The position numbers were made by a program, and so were the translations under genes. The notes beneath the pieces are model-generated. The model was given only the letters and a program-made list of their open reading frames with translations. It did not search any database and was not told where the DNA came from. 64,000 bases of DNA from Bryoerythrophyllum caledonicum (Eukaryota; Streptophyta; Bryopsida; Pottiales; Pottiaceae), in the NCBI GenBank assembly GCA_963971425.1, contig OZ020514.1, positions 22,913,406-22,977,405 of the forward strand, given 5' to 3'. How positions within the stretch are numbered: the stretch's first letter is position 1; the number at the start of each line of letters is the position of its first letter. Shown one piece after another: positions 32,961 to 44,630 of this stretch.

Positions 32961-34448
32961 TTACTTATATGGAGGAATGCGACTCTTCTTCTGCCTTTTC
33001 TGAGATGGTCCACCTTGCGTTCGCCGCAAATTCTTTCTCTCCTCCATTCCCAAATCCACGATCGGCTTTGGAATCAGCGGCGCCAACACCGACCAAAATA
33101 TCTCTAAATCCTCCTCGAAGCTAAAATATGTCGGCCAATAGACTGACATACTCGAATGGTTGAACCTACAATAGATTATTTGCAATATAATGAATATATG
33201 AATACTACAAGAATGAAAATTTAGAAGTATGCAAATAAATGAAAGTATCAATTACCTATTGAGGCATTCCAATCTATAACAATGTCATCCACTGCGGTGA
33301 GGGATTCCAATACAGTCTTCATGAGATCCACAAATTTCTCTCGAGCCTTTCGCCATGGTAACTCTTATTGCATAAACTGTGATGCAGAGTTAATTGGATT
33401 GAATAAGATGTCAAGCTTCCTAAGAGGGGAGCTAAGTGCAAACACGGAGGAGTTACGACTCTCAGGAACAAAGAGCTAAATACAGAAACGCGTTCATTGC
33501 AATAAAATGCCCATAAGACACACAAAATTGATGCAAACATTTGAAATTATAGCCATCAAGTATAGAGTACATGTTTAGGGAAGTTACCGTTGCAGAAGGA
33601 TCCCGAGGCAAAACTAGATGAAGCTCGTTTAAAGCCCAACAGTTGATCAACAGCTTGAACTCAAGAGTGGAAGCACAATCATCAATCTCTAGTTTAGATC
33701 TTTATCATTTGGATGCATTTGATGTAATGCCGCATCGTCATGACAATAACTGTCGGCAAACTTGAAAATGGTATCAATATATTTCTCCGGCCAGGCATTC
33801 CATGAAGGAATGTCGAAACTGTGTTGAGAAAATCCAAGAACAAGCAAGTTCTCAAGTATGTCTGCGACAATGAAATCCAATCATGTGTGCTTGCAATTCT
33901 TGCTGAAAGCGACTACAAACGACTTCCACCAACCTAGAAGGCAAAAACATAATATACTTGAAAAAAATTCGTTGAAACAACTTTGAAACATTCAAATGCC
34001 AATACAGATAATAAACTCTAACCTTTGAAATAAACTGATGGAGTTCCTCCTAAATCGGTGGTGAACCATTACTATCATAAAGTGATTGCATGATTGAAAA
34101 GAGAGAAACATTCTTGATAAAGGACTCTAATGAGACGGAAGACACAACAGCAAGAGGTGATTCTAAAATTCGAAACTGGCATTGTTTGCACTGCTGCACC
34201 TCTATACGTGTGACTTCAACCAAGCTAGATTCAGCCGCATGAGAGGACTCTATGATAGGCAAAGAGTTCCAAAGGAGGACCTTAGTTCTTGTTGCACCTC
34301 CAAGATCAGGCAACACAGAAAGAGAAATTCTGGTGTTCCCAACTAGGGCCGCTACAACAGCAGCTTCAATCTCCACCTTCTTAGAATCTTCGGCGTCCTT
34401 CAAGACTTTCTCCTTCTCGGCTTTTCCGAGGCGCTTTCTCTTGCTCAA
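32961..34448 (-). pseudogene. Gene D: partial relic of the gene C type
   Basis: Read on the minus strand, an exon from 34448 to 34050 starts MSKRKRLGKAEKEKVLKDAE and includes GNTRISLSVLPDLGGATRTK. Then come ADILENLLVLGFSQHSFDIP (33880-33780), LLINCWALNELHLVLPRDPS (near 33640), DDIVIDWNASIGN (near 33280) and YWPTYFSFEEDLEIFWSVLA (33150-33080), ending at 32961. Gene C has counterparts CLNSVRNLHLV and FVNWNASLRI in the same order. The (D/N)WNAS block may be a degenerate methylase motif IV, which is inference. No ParB-like part was found in this copy. Stops and gaps mark it as decayed. Confidence 0.4.
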
Positions 34449-34459
34449 TGTTTGGTCTT

Positions 34460-35713
34460 CAACACGAGGCTAAAGAGATGATGATTGCTACATAACCTCA
34501 ATGACCGGCTTGTCGGCAGGTACTGGAGTTGCGACGGATGTTCCTCCCAATAAACTCCTATAGAGGTCATTCCCTACATCAGGGATAAAACTGCCAGAAC
34601 ACTCCAAGTACCATCCACCGCCATGTAACAACGGCGTAGAAAACCGCCGCATTTAAACGTTTGTGAATATGCACAAACCTGAAGACGGCTGAATCCACGT
34701 TAATAAGAATAATGGGGACGTGGGCTGCAGAAGTGCATTCTTAGCGTAGAAAACCGCGCATTTAAACGTTTGTGAATGGGTTAGCTATTCTATTCACTCA
34801 TGTATTCCGGGGCCAAATCCTTCCGGAGTCTGAAATTTGTACAATAATTGCCTGAACTAGTTTCCGGTCAACCGATGGGTAGTTTGATTATTCTCTGGTC
34901 CCTCTCAGAGAGTCTTCTGGAAGGTTTAAACGAGTAACTGGAAGGCCACTGATCAAGTTTTATGTAAGTGGCCGGATTCCCCACTGCCTTGTGACTTTAA
35001 GTGGCTAGACACCTAGTGCCCGGAACTTATAGTGGCCAGACACCCACTCTCCCTACTCCGCTAACCGGTGATTGATTGCCGCTGCTAGACTTAGACTCTC
35101 AGGACATCCGGATGGCCTTCCGGACGTGGTCACACAAAGACTACTCCGGACTACAACAACATTCCGATAAGTGCGATTGCGGTTCTCTGGAAAGGTGTTA
35201 CCTCTTACCATGAGTTCTCCATCTAGACCTATGCATCAGGCTTTTTTTCCTATCTTTGGAATAAACTCCAGCCTCAACCAAAATCCAGGTTAACACGGAT
35301 TCTTCCGTGTCCTAGAGATTTTGAGGAACACCTCTGCAGTTCATCTCTTCCCCTCCTGACTACTTCCGGATCTTGGAGACTACCAGGAACACCTCTGCAA
35401 TAGTCCTCCAGCTCTTCCAGGTGATCTCCTGATGCGGGTCTTGACCGGTTTTTCTCTTAGCGAAGAAGTTATCACTCCACTCCGGAAGAACACTTACACA
35501 ACCACACATACCCAAATGGATCTGTGACTCACAAAGCAACACTCCACACTCATGAGACTAGGGAGCTGTTCTAGTGAAAGGAGTCTGGAGTATATTTCAA
35601 TGCAAGACAACAAGATGAGGAGTTTTTCCCAAAACTCCACTACTAAGTACTAGCTAAGTTCCTCCTAAACTTAGCCTTCCACCTCATCTGCTGGAAATCC
35701 GCAAGATCTCATC
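34460..35713. other. CCGGA-rich stretch left of the copia element
   Basis: TCCGG and CCGGA motifs occur every 20-60 bp (for example 34820-35460) without a kept frame. The same composition resumes at 40099, directly after the copia element, so one older CCGGA-rich unit was split by the insertion. A loosely similar composition is seen in family-2 copies. I cannot assign a function. Confidence 0.45.
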
Positions 35714-35718
35714 TAAAA
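35714..35718. other. Target-site duplication, left
   Basis: TAAAA, identical to 40094-40098. Confidence 0.9.
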
Positions 35719-36006
35719 TGTTAAAATATGATGAATGTACATACATTCACTCCGAGGTTCTTAATCAGGAGCATTCAACTCACCTACTCGGATTAGGTAG
35801 ACCTTCTAGTTAACACGTAGTTAACCACCAGCTACCGTTAATCCCGAGGCATTAACACCTGCTACCAGCAGTTAATTCACAACTAATTGCACCTACCGTT
35901 AATCCCGAGGCATTAATGCCTCGAGATAAATAAACCAAGGCCTGTGCTCACAAAGACAGTTCATTCTTGTTGTTCATCTGGTTTGTTTGCTTCACGTCTC
36001 TTAACA
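35719..36006 (+). repeat. Copia 5' LTR
   Basis: TGTTAAAATATGATGAATG to CTCTTAACA. An ATAAATAA near 35926 is a candidate TATA element. Inside are two near-copies of ACCGTTAATCCCGAGGCATT (about 35839 and 35893). It differs from the 3' LTR at a small number of sites. Confidence 0.95.
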
Positions 36007-36020
36007 CGTTATCAGCACTT
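36007..36020 (+). other. Copia primer-binding-site-like sequence
   Basis: CGTTATCAGCACTT directly follows the LTR. TTATCAG(A/C)(G/A)C-type sequences at this place are usual in plant copia elements primed by initiator-Met tRNA. The match was not computed. Confidence 0.5.
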
Positions 36021-36201
36021 TCACTCATGTCCTCCAGATTTTTTTTATTTTTTTATTTTTTTGCTCTCTTCATCATCCTCCGCTTGTGTAGACATGCATG
36101 AAGTTTTCTTTTTCTCTCTTTTGTTGTTTTTTAGACAGCCAACTTTATAGTCATAGACACCTAAAGCTGAACCTGTTATAGAAACCATAGAAGTTATAGC
36201 T

Positions 36202-37475
36202 ATGGCGGCACATCGCCCACCCCGCGATAGCTGCATACAGCCTCTCATCTTTGAACCTTTAGAACCCGATGGATTGAACTACTTAGGCTGGAACATAGAC
36301 ATGCGGACATACTTATGCGCTGAGGAGGTAGACGTCATGTTAAACCCAGAACCCAAGGAGGAGATTCCACCTACGTACAAATGGCAGACATTTCTTCTCC
36401 TCTCACACACCTTGATCCTTCACTTCGACAGCAGTATATCCATGTAGAAGACCCCGCCGCACTGTGGGCAACATTTGAGGCCCGATTCGAACACGAGGAG
36501 ACCATATTTTTACCTCAAGCCCATAGCGAGTGGATTGCTCTTCATGTCATGGACTTCCTCAACTTTCTTGCATTCAACTCGGAGCTCCACAGAATCATTG
36601 CACAACTCCGACTTTGTGGCGACACAATAGCAGACACCGAGTTGATTGACAAGACGTTGTCGACGTTTCCACCTGCATGCGCGATCTTAGCCCAGCAATA
36701 TAGCAATATGAGGTTCACGACGCATGCGGAACTCATGTCGTACCTGCTCTTGGCTGAGAAGCAACAACAACTGCTGCTGAAGAACGCCGAATCGCGCCCA
36801 GCCAAGGAGATCCATACAAGCAAAGTACAACGTCAACCGCAGACCTCAAACCCGGCAAAAACACACAACTCGAAGCCAGCACAAGGCAATTGCAGCCGGG
36901 AGTCACACATTTTTGATGCACCACGCCGAAAATCGAAGGGCAGTTGGAAGCCGAAGCAAGAGTGGAATCAGAATCTCCAAAAACCGAGGTATGCGTATAA
37001 ACCCAAAAACGAAACATTTTTTCAGTCATCCACTAGGACAGTCAAATGCATGTGTCATAAATGTGGTTGCCTCGGTCATTACGCCAAGGAATGTCGTGCC
37101 TCTCAATATGTCTGTGAGATGTATAAAGAGTTGCAGTCATTGAAGGAGGACAAGGGGGAAACACACACCCTCGATGCACCCTCCCTCACACTCAGTGAGC
37201 TAGATCCAGAAAACTATATGGTCCAGCGAGTAGCGCCAGTTAGCACAGCCAAAATTGCCTTGCTAGATAGCTCCTCTACTCACACCATTTTACAAGACCC
37301 GTCGTACTTCGAGTTCAAAACTCGAAACGAACCGTGGCAAAGTTGTGACATAGTCACAATAGCAGGCACAAGGAACTTCAAGTTCCGTGAGGGCCGGGCA
37401 TCAATTGTTTTGCTCGGGGAGCCTCCTTCACCTGTGCACGGGCTATGTATGCCCCAAACGCCCCACGTAGCCTGA
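36202..37475 (+). pseudogene. Copia gag, zinc knuckle and protease
   Basis: It starts at ATG 36202 (MAAHRPPRDSCIQPLIFEPL, then LNYLGWNIDMRTYL), with a frameshift near 36385 into the 364-codon frame 36381-37475. That frame carries the copia gag block (WATFEARFEHEETIFLPQAH, TLSTFPPACAILAQQYSNM), the CCHC zinc knuckle CHKCGCLGHYAKEC, and a protease-like LLDSSSTHTI, where active copies have D-S-G/A-A-T-H. The change next to the catalytic Asp suggests an impaired protease. Gag packages element RNA and the protease cleaves the polyprotein. Confidence 0.85.
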
Positions 37476-38004
37476 TCAGCTATCGTGACTTACGGGCCAA
37501 CAATATCCACGTCTCCATTGCGCGTGAGGACGATGAAGAGGTGCTGGAGCTCAGGCGAGGGCCGACGATCCTCGCCATCGCACACGTGGGAGCCAACGGC
37601 CTATACAAGCTTGCTATCAAGCAAGTCGAGCCCCCCTTCAAAGGTGAGGCCTATATAAAAAAGATTCAGCTTGTAGTTAGACCCTTTTTTTTCATGTGAA
37701 CCTACCGCCCACCTTGTGGGGTCATGCTGTCTTACACGCCGTTGTATTACTTAGACTCAGACCTACGCTTCTACAAACCCAAACTCCGCTCGAACTAGCA
37801 TCCGGTAGAACACCCCATATCGCCTACTTACGCACCTTTGGATGCAAAGTATGGGTCCTCGCTTCTGACCCGAAACAAAAGACCTTAACACCCCACAGAA
37901 CTAGAGCCATATACCTTGGATATGACTCCCCAAGTATCATTCGATACAAATTCCCCAAGAGTGCCGATTTTTACAAGGTAGATTTCATAACTGCAAGTTT
38001 ATAG
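37445..38004 (+). pseudogene. Copia integrase remnant
   Basis: APRSLISYRDLRANNIHVS (pre-integrase region) runs to 37690. Then, in a new frame, LPPTLWGHAVLHAVVLLRLR and HIAYLRTFGCKVWVLASDP give the end of the integrase core and its C-terminal domain. The zinc-binding HHCC and most of the DDE catalytic core are missing at the junction near 37650-37690, so an internal deletion has occurred. Confidence 0.8.
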
Positions 38005-38072
38005 AAAACAAATTCCCGGGCACCCCAAACGTAGCCACCTACAAAGCCCTGAACTTCAAGGATTTAGAAACC

Positions 38073-39290
38073 TTGACCCTAAACCCAGACCCACGGACGG
38101 CTCTAGCTGAAACTGAGGTTAGAAAATTAATAAACCTACAGAACATGGCTGAGAACATCCCTGATGGATTCCACTCAGGACCCTGGATCGTTAGAAGCCC
38201 CGTACCCAGTTCAGGCAACCCGGTCCCATTGACCCCAGCCAAGAAACGGAAAATGAACCCGACCCCACGAGCACGTGCAGCCATGCACATGCATTACAAC
38301 CCACCAGAGCCGACTGTAGAAATCCCGTGGGATGATTTTCAATCATTTCTCACCCACCCCGAGACTGACCCAACCACACTAGACCACGTCAAAAGGAGCA
38401 CAAATTGGCCATAGTGGGAGAAAGCCTTACAAAATGAATACAAATCCCTTAGAAAACGTGAAGTTTTTGGACCCCTACTGACCAACCTCACAACCAAACC
38501 GAGGGCACAAACTGATATTTATCCACAAACGAGATGAGCACAGTAAAGTCCTTAGATTTAAGGTTAGGCTAGTAGCCCAAGGGTACACACAGAAACCAGG
38601 GATAGATTTTGAGCAAACTTACTCCCCCGTAATGGACAGTACATCTTTTTGTTATCTTCTAAGAATAGCAGTCCAACTAACTCTCGAAACCCGTCTATTA
38701 GACGTCGTTACAACATATCTATATGGTGACCTAGACACCCAGATTCGTATTAAACCTCCACCAGACTTCCTACCAAGTGATACCTCTCCCCAATCCAGGA
38801 AGTTTGCTGGATTGAGAATCCACAAGGCCCTTTATGGCTTGAAACAAGCTGGCCGTGCATGGTATTACCAACACGAGATGTCTACAAAACTGCTTGGGCT
38901 TCTGGCTGTGCCGTGCAAGTACACTGACTGCGAACGAGATGTCTGGCCTCGTGTTGGTGGCTAAAGTCCTTTCTACTTACCCGAGGATTCACAATCCACC
39001 CAGTCCTATCCTATGTATTCATCCTCAAGGACGATATTGGTTTCGTGATTCTCGCAGTATACGTTGATGATCTCAACTCGATAGGGACATCAACGTTAAG
39101 TAAATACGTAGAAACATTACTAACCGAAAAATTCAAGATGAAAGTATTAGGTCGCACATCCTACTGCTTGGATCTACAAATCAAACACTTCGAGGACGGC
39201 AACTTGCTTCTTCATCGACAGACCTACGTCAAGAAGATACGCCAACTCTGGATTCGAGATCGATCCCTTGTCCGGCAAGTCTCAGACTGA
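38073..39290 (+). pseudogene. Copia reverse transcriptase, broken
   Basis: The frame at 38073-38414 is a linker. After TAG 38412 follows WEKALQNEYKSLRKREVFG. A frame change leads to FIHKRDEHSKVLRFKVRLVA (38525-38580), GIDFEQTYSPVMDSTSF, the first catalytic block DVVTTYLYGDLD and ALYGLKQAGRAWY. After another shift the active-site block AVYVDDLNSIGT follows at about 39054-39090. The end of RT is joined abruptly at 39250-39290 to RNase H, so the connection domain is deleted. In the family it copies element RNA to DNA. Confidence 0.85.
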
Positions 39291-39690
39291 TTATATCTTC
39301 ATCAAGAACGGTGCACTGATATCATGGCGATCAACCAAGCAAACGGTCACCACCACCTCCACCAACCACGCCGAGCTACTTGCCTTCCGCGAAGCATCAC
39401 GCGAGGCAGTATGGTTGCGCACCATGCAAGAAGCCATTCTTCAAATGAGCGGACTCCCACCTAGAAACAATGCAACCATCATATTCGAAGACAACGCGGC
39501 GTGTATCGAGCAAGTGTCTTCGGGATTCATGAAGGCTGACCGTGTCAAACACATCAGCCCCCACATCTTTGGTTATACACAAGACCTCACCGAAACTAAT
39601 CAAATTTAGGTCAAGAAGATCCCATCGGCTGACAACATTGCCGATGTTCTGACAAAGGCATTACCTGATCCCCAACACTGGAAGTAAATC
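39268..39690 (+). pseudogene. Copia RNase H
   Basis: GALISWRSTKQTVTTTSTNH, AELLAFREASREAVWLR, FEDNAACIEQVSSGFMKADR and VKHISPHIF are the usual copia RNase H blocks. A stop at 39607 is followed by VKKIPSADNIADVLTKALP, the conserved C-terminal end. It degrades the RNA strand during reverse transcription. Confidence 0.85.
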
Positions 39691-39794
39691 ACAGCAGCAG
39701 GTATGAGAACCCTGAGTGAATTAGATTCCGAACGATGACTTTACTCTTTTTCCTTCATATTTTTGAAGTTTTTTTAATGAGGAAGATCATCGTT

Positions 39795-39804
39795 CGAGGA
39801 GGAG
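39795..39804 (+). other. Copia polypurine tract
   Basis: CGAGGAGGAG immediately before the right LTR, the place and composition expected for plus-strand priming. Confidence 0.6.
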
Positions 39805-40093
39805 TGTTAAAATAGGATGAATGTACATCCATTCACTCCGGGGTTCTTAATCAGGAGCATTCAGCTCACCTACCCGGATTAGGTAGACCTTCTAGTTAAC
39901 ACGCAGTTAACCACCAGCTACCGTTAATCTTGAGGCATTAACCACCAGCTACCAGTAGTTAACTCACAACTAACTGAACCTACAGTTAATCCCGAGACAT
40001 TAATGCCTCGAGATAAATAAACCAAGGCCTATGCTCACAAAGACAGTTCATTCTTGTTGTTCATCTGGTTTGTTTGCTTCACGTCTCTTAACA
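39805..40093 (+). repeat. Copia 3' LTR
   Basis: TGTTAAAATAGGATGAATG to CTCTTAACA, 289 bp, nearly identical to the left LTR, followed by TSD TAAAA. Confidence 0.95.
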
Positions 40094-40098
40094 TAAAA
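40094..40098. other. Target-site duplication, right
   Basis: TAAAA, identical to 35714-35718. Confidence 0.9.
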
Positions 40099-40292
40099 GA
40101 TCCGGGAAATCCGGAAATGTTCCAGATTGGATCTCAGATCCTATAATCTCAGAAAAGTTTGCGGACTCCGGCTTTCCTACCCTAAGCTACAAAAACTAGC
40201 AGTTGCTTCCGCCAGCAACTGGGTGCAACTGGAGCCCTATCGTTAATCACTGCCGATCTGGAATTACAGCCCAAAAATGCTACACCTAAGTA

Positions 40293-40850
40293 CTAACCTA
40301 AGTCAAGGCACCGATTTCTCCCACTTCTGCGTGAGGGGGAGATCTCCATTGGAACCCGCTGCTTACTCCTTGCCTTCTTTAATGTTGTCGGCGAAGAGTT
40401 GCCCTTCCGGGTCAACGATTCAGCCACTGGAGAAACCCTTGCCACCGGATCTCTGGGATCCGGAAGAGGAGGTTGTTTTTTCGATACAGCTTCCAAACCT
40501 GGAGGTGTTGGTCGTTCCGGCTCGGAAGTTGGTTTGGCCTCCTGGACCAAGTCCCTGTAACTTCCGGAGGGACTCCCTGGTCGATGTGCTCGTCTCCTAG
40601 ACACGGACTTGGGAGGTGCCTAGGAGTCGGCTTCTTCCGGAGGATCCGGCAGGCGCATTGTCGAAGGCGTCAGCAGATCCGGAAGATTCTTCAGTATCTC
40701 ACACGTGCTAGGGTTGGGAGATACGATGCCTTCTGTTGGTGTCCGAGGTGTCGGAGTATCGAGGTCCTCCGAATTCGCTGAGGTACCCAGAGCTGGAGTC
40801 GGATCGGACTGTGGCGGTTCCGGAGGAGCCATGGTCCGGTCCGGGGTCAT
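40293..40850 (-). pseudogene. Pro/Ser/Thr-rich frame, unknown
   Basis: On the minus strand one frame runs from 40850 (MTPDRTMAPPEPPQSDPTPA) to 40293 with a single TAG near 40617. It is low-complexity, Pro/Ser/Glu-rich and basic towards the end. No domain is recognisable. Equally long plus-strand frames overlap, so strand choice rests on the more protein-like composition. It lies in the CCGGA-rich unit that the copia element split. Confidence 0.25.
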
Positions 40851-40929
40851 GAAGTCTTCCGGTACTTGGATCGCCTGGTGTGAGCCAAATAAACTCCCTC
40901 TAGTGGGCAGCTTATCTTGAATACAAGAC

Positions 40930-41760
40930 CCTACTTCAGGGATTCAACCCCTTGTACAACCAACAATCAAGACTATTTATGCACACCACACGCTAGGGTA
41001 TAGTGGGTTGTGATGTGGCTAAGTGAAATTTGGTTATCACAAGTGAATTTAGGAATGAATTCTTCCTTACCTTATGACCGAACTTTGAACATACAAAACT
41101 TTTGCCTTATGGCTTTGTTTTCAATGTTTTTTGGCTTAAAAGAGTTTACCACGTTCTTGTCAACTTGATTAGACCATTCAGGACCAAATTTAGACCAAGA
41201 TACGACTCCCACAGCAGTCGACAGCAGACACACACCTTTCAAGACTCTAGAACCTTGTTCCACTTACCTCCTTGTTCATAACTCCAATTTTAACGTTTTT
41301 TCTTTCTGCCCTTACTAGTTTTTTGTGCTTAACACAATGAAATCACCCTATCAATCAACCGAATTAAACGTGGACTTACAAACATGCGGCCAGCAGTACC
41401 ATCACTCAACACATCCACTCACATAAATCATGAACCATACAATCACATGCATACATCAACGCATACTCCCATACATGACTTTGTTACTCATGTGCATTGT
41501 CATGCAACACCTTCACGGTTTTGTTAAGTTCTTTGCATTTTCTTAAAAGGATTTTAGATTTAGGAATCCTAATTCTGCCTTAAATTTAGCAGCGCTTCCA
41601 CACAATTGTTGAAGACAGTAAACTAATGGTTCTTCCCCTACAACATGCAATAGTTGCAACTCAACCACATTTACAAATTGAGATTAACAAGTTGGGAGGA
41701 AAGGCTCCCAGATCCGACACTGCAATTCATCCCCTGTCCGTCGTCTTGTCTTGATGTTTA
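40930..41760. other. Spacer without a gene
   Basis: Mixed sequence with no coding signal. Frame 41072-41263 (-) has no support. Confidence 0.45.
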
Positions 41761-41764
41761 GCTC

Positions 41765-42275
41765 CTCTTCGTGTTCGGAATCCTCGTGTCTCTACAGCAC
41801 TCCTCACTCTTGGTGATCTTCGTGTTCGTGTCTTCTGCTCTCGGTGATCTTCGTGTTCGTCCCCTTCTCTCTACAGCTCTTCAACTCTCGGTAATCTTTG
41901 TATTCGTGTCTTATGCTCTCGGTGATCTTCGTGTTTGTCTCCTTCTCTCTGCAGCTCTTCTATTCTCGGTGCTCTTTGTGTTCGTGTTTTCTGCTCTCGG
42001 TGATCTTCGAGTTTGTCCCCTTCTCTCTCCAACTCTTCTGCTCTCAGTGCTCTTCGTGTTCGTATCTTCTGCTCTAGGTGCTTTTTGTGTTCGTGTCTTC
42101 TGCTCTCGGTGATCATCGTCTTCGTCCCCTTCTCGCAGCTCTCGGTGATCTTCGTGTTCGTGTCTTCTCTCTGCAGCTCTTCTGCTCTCAATGATCATCG
42201 TCTTCGTCCCCTTTTCGCAGCTCTCGGTGATCTTCGTGTTCGTCTCTTCTTTCTGCAGCTCTTCTGCACTCGGTG
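41765..42275. repeat. Degenerate tandem repeat, CTCGGTGATCTTCGTGTTCGT units
   Basis: About 15 units of roughly 30-60 bp combine CTCTCGGTGATCTTCGTGTT and CGTGTCTTCTGCTCT or CCCCTTCTCTCTGCAGCTCT. All are in one orientation. Frames on both strands (Leu/Val/Phe-rich on plus, Arg/Glu-rich on minus) reflect the repeat. Confidence 0.85.
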
Positions 42276-42299
42276 CTGCAACCTAATTTCCACTCTATC

Positions 42300-43165
42300 C
42301 ACTAGCCGGGGCTTCCGGCTTCTATCTTGATTCCCTTGACCCCTGGTCCTCTCTCTTTTTTTTCAGCCCTTCATTCCTTAGTCCCTACTTCGAATGAGCG
42401 CCTTCTCCAAGGAGTCCCCCTCCAGAGTCTCCAGCTCCCAATGGGCTCCTCGTGTTCCTTCATCGTTCCCTTGTCGTTCACAGCCGCCACCTTGGTTGCC
42501 TTATTAATGGCCACACTAAAAAAATCTTAACGAAAAGCTATTTAATTCCTAGCCACCCTTGCAACAGCAAGGGAGGTGCCTCCACTAACCTAAGAATACT
42601 TTCACTAATAATTTTAACCTCATATCACATGATGTGCACATGATCAACAATAATTGAGGCCCTTTAATTAATTCAAAGGTTCTAATTCCACCTACATCTA
42701 CCTAACCTTGAACCGTCCTTGCATGGAGCTATGTTTAATTAATTAGTGATTGGTGGAGGGTTTTGCCTCAAGCCATTTTGGCTTTCCTGGACTAATTTTT
42801 AATAGGCTTTTTAAGCCTCATTCTTTTTTCTCCCTCCTCACCGTAATTCTTAATTTTCCTTCTCATCTTACCCCTTTTTAATTGTGAATAAAACATCGGG
42901 GCTACTCGTGGTTTCCGAATTGATAAGAGCTCATTCCTTCTTCCATTCTTTTCTTTTTTATCATTTCCATTGTTTTTATTTTTTAATCTTTATTTTTTCC
43001 ACTCTATTTTTTTTTGTTAACCATATAAAAATCTTGATTGCCATAATATGGCTTCTAAATTGAGAATTGGTAGGCTAAAAGGCCAATTGGCCATTCTAGC
43101 AAAAATCATGGGTTAATTCAATTGGTTAACCCATTTTACTAATTCCTAACGTCAATATGTGAGTT
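42300..43165. other. Spacer without a gene
   Basis: AT-rich with T-runs around 42930-43010. No conserved frame. Confidence 0.45.
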
Positions 43166-43169
43166 GTGT

Positions 43170-43353
43170 GACCCCTTTGTCACCGTGAGCCGGTTTTGGG
43201 GCTCACACCTGGTCTTCCGATTCCACCAGAGTGATGTTGCTCACCAGAAGCTTCATCTACTCCCAGGTCTGGCCCATCTTCTCCGCTTGTTTCAGGAGAA
43301 ATCGGAAGATGTTGGTCCTAGTCATTTTCTTCTCCTTCTCCACTAGGGACCAA
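43170..43353 (-). pseudogene. Family-2 gene, copy 2, 3' fragment
   Basis: Read on the minus strand just outside the inverted repeat: SLVEKEKKMTRTNIFRFLLK, then QAEKMGQTWE, a stop, and MKLLVSNITL. Copy 1 has RLEKEDWMNWVEIIRFFHDH, SQKMEKTWVRIQEQVENM at the same distance after its VNRS block. It therefore continues the 5' part at 51866-50528, and the two halves are now 7.2 kb apart. Confidence 0.5.
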
Positions 43354-43411
43354 GCTATCTTGCGTGCCTAATTTTGCGAGCCGCGAGCTGCGAGCCTAGG
43401 GTTGCAAGCCT
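43354..43411 (+). repeat. Terminal inverted repeat, left
   Basis: Begins GCTATCTTGCGTGCCTAATT and contains repeated GCGAGC units (GCGAGCCGCGAGCTGCGAGCC). The complement of 50470-50527 matches at roughly nine of ten positions. Confidence 0.8.
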
Positions 43412-43419
43412 CATTGGCA

Positions 43420-44600
43420 AAAATTCAGTTCTTAATTTGGAAAAGGCATTAAAAAGTAAAAATTTTAAGGTTTTTTTAGAATGACATTGGTTAAATGCAT
43501 TAAATTAATGGACCTATTATTGTGGAGGAGGGTGGAAAATTTGTATACAAGAAGGATCTAAAAAATGACAATATTGTTGATTTTCTTTTGAAAAAAGGGA
43601 CTAATGACCGTGGAGTCTAGGGTTCTATAATGAAGGGAAGATAGGATTTCTAAGGTTATAAAGCTTTGGAGCATGATTTAGAATATAAAAAGGGAGAGTG
43701 AGAGGGAAAGAGAGGAGTTAGAGAGGAAGGAGTGGTGGAGAGGAAGGTTTCAGAATTTGGAGTGGTAGTGGGTCTAGGAATCCGGAGACCGAAGGAAGTG
43801 GGATTAGTGCAATTTAAGGAGATGTCAAGTAGAGTACATAAGGTTTTAGAGAGGGAGCGTTGGGGACAGTGAGAGTGACACACTAAAAAATATTGGTTGA
43901 ATTTAGGGTATTGTAGAACAAAAGATTTAGAGTTAGAATTTGTGGCCTAGAAGGCTTGGGAGAGTCTGATAGCAAGAGGCAAGATTTGGAGATAGACAAC
44001 TAAATTTGGTGGAAGATGACCCAAGACATGGTAAATTTGGGAGATTTAAAATGTGTATGGGTGATAAAGCTAGTGAGACAAAAAGCAAATGATTTAGAGT
44101 ATGGAACTATTGGTAAAGGACAAATAGTAAGTGTTTAGAACTAAAGATAAGGGAGAAAAGTGGAGAGATATGAAAGATAGTTTGTGGACAATTGACGACT
44201 CGACAATGTAGTTTTTGGAACCGGAAAAATTAGAAAGAGTCTTGGAGGGGGACATTGGAAGAGTGAGATATAAAACTCAACTTCTATATACTTGCAAAGG
44301 AAGTGTAAATCAACAATCTCAGTCTCCCTCTGTCCCGTTATAGTCACTAAGTATAGACTTGCGAGTGGACAAGAACTAGTACAAACGGTAGAAGTGGCCC
44401 TTTTAGTCTCACCGCCTTCTATATAGAATTTAGAGTGACACTATACAAGGTCAAAGTACTATAAATGATAGCTATGCACTATAGTGTTTAAACAGAAAAA
44501 TCTATAAATTTTGCTTAATCATTTCCAGCAGAAACTAGATGTGTGAATGAACAGAGATACCTCGAGATCTAAACCACAGTCAATTTTGAAGATGTAACAG
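43420..44600. other. Left interior of the TIR element, no gene
   Basis: AT- and GA-rich sequence, possibly an old untranslated or intronic stretch. No motif was seen. Confidence 0.4.
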
Positions 44601-44630
44601 AGGTAGTAATAGTAAGCCTATGCACTCCTT

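Larger units (their letters stand above)
35719..40093 (+). mobile_element. Ty1/copia LTR retrotransposon, defective
   Basis: LTRs of 288 bp (35719-36006) and 289 bp (39805-40093), both TGTTAA..TTAACA, are flanked by the 5-bp target duplication TAAAA (35714-35718 and 40094-40098). A primer-binding-site-like CGTTATCAGCAC follows the left LTR, and a purine tract CGAGGAGGAG precedes the right one. Order is gag, zinc knuckle, protease, integrase remnant, reverse transcriptase, RNase H, as in the copia superfamily. Frameshifts, internal stops and two large deletions (integrase core; end of RT) make it non-autonomous. The similar LTRs suggest a fairly recent insertion. Confidence 0.95.

Noticed and set aside
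40277..40781. Plus-strand frames of 102-107 codons
   Set aside because: They overlap the more protein-like minus frame and show no motif. Even the minus frame is weak.
41871..42198. Arg/Glu-rich minus-strand frames
   Set aside because: Products of the CTCGGTGATCTTCGTG tandem repeat.
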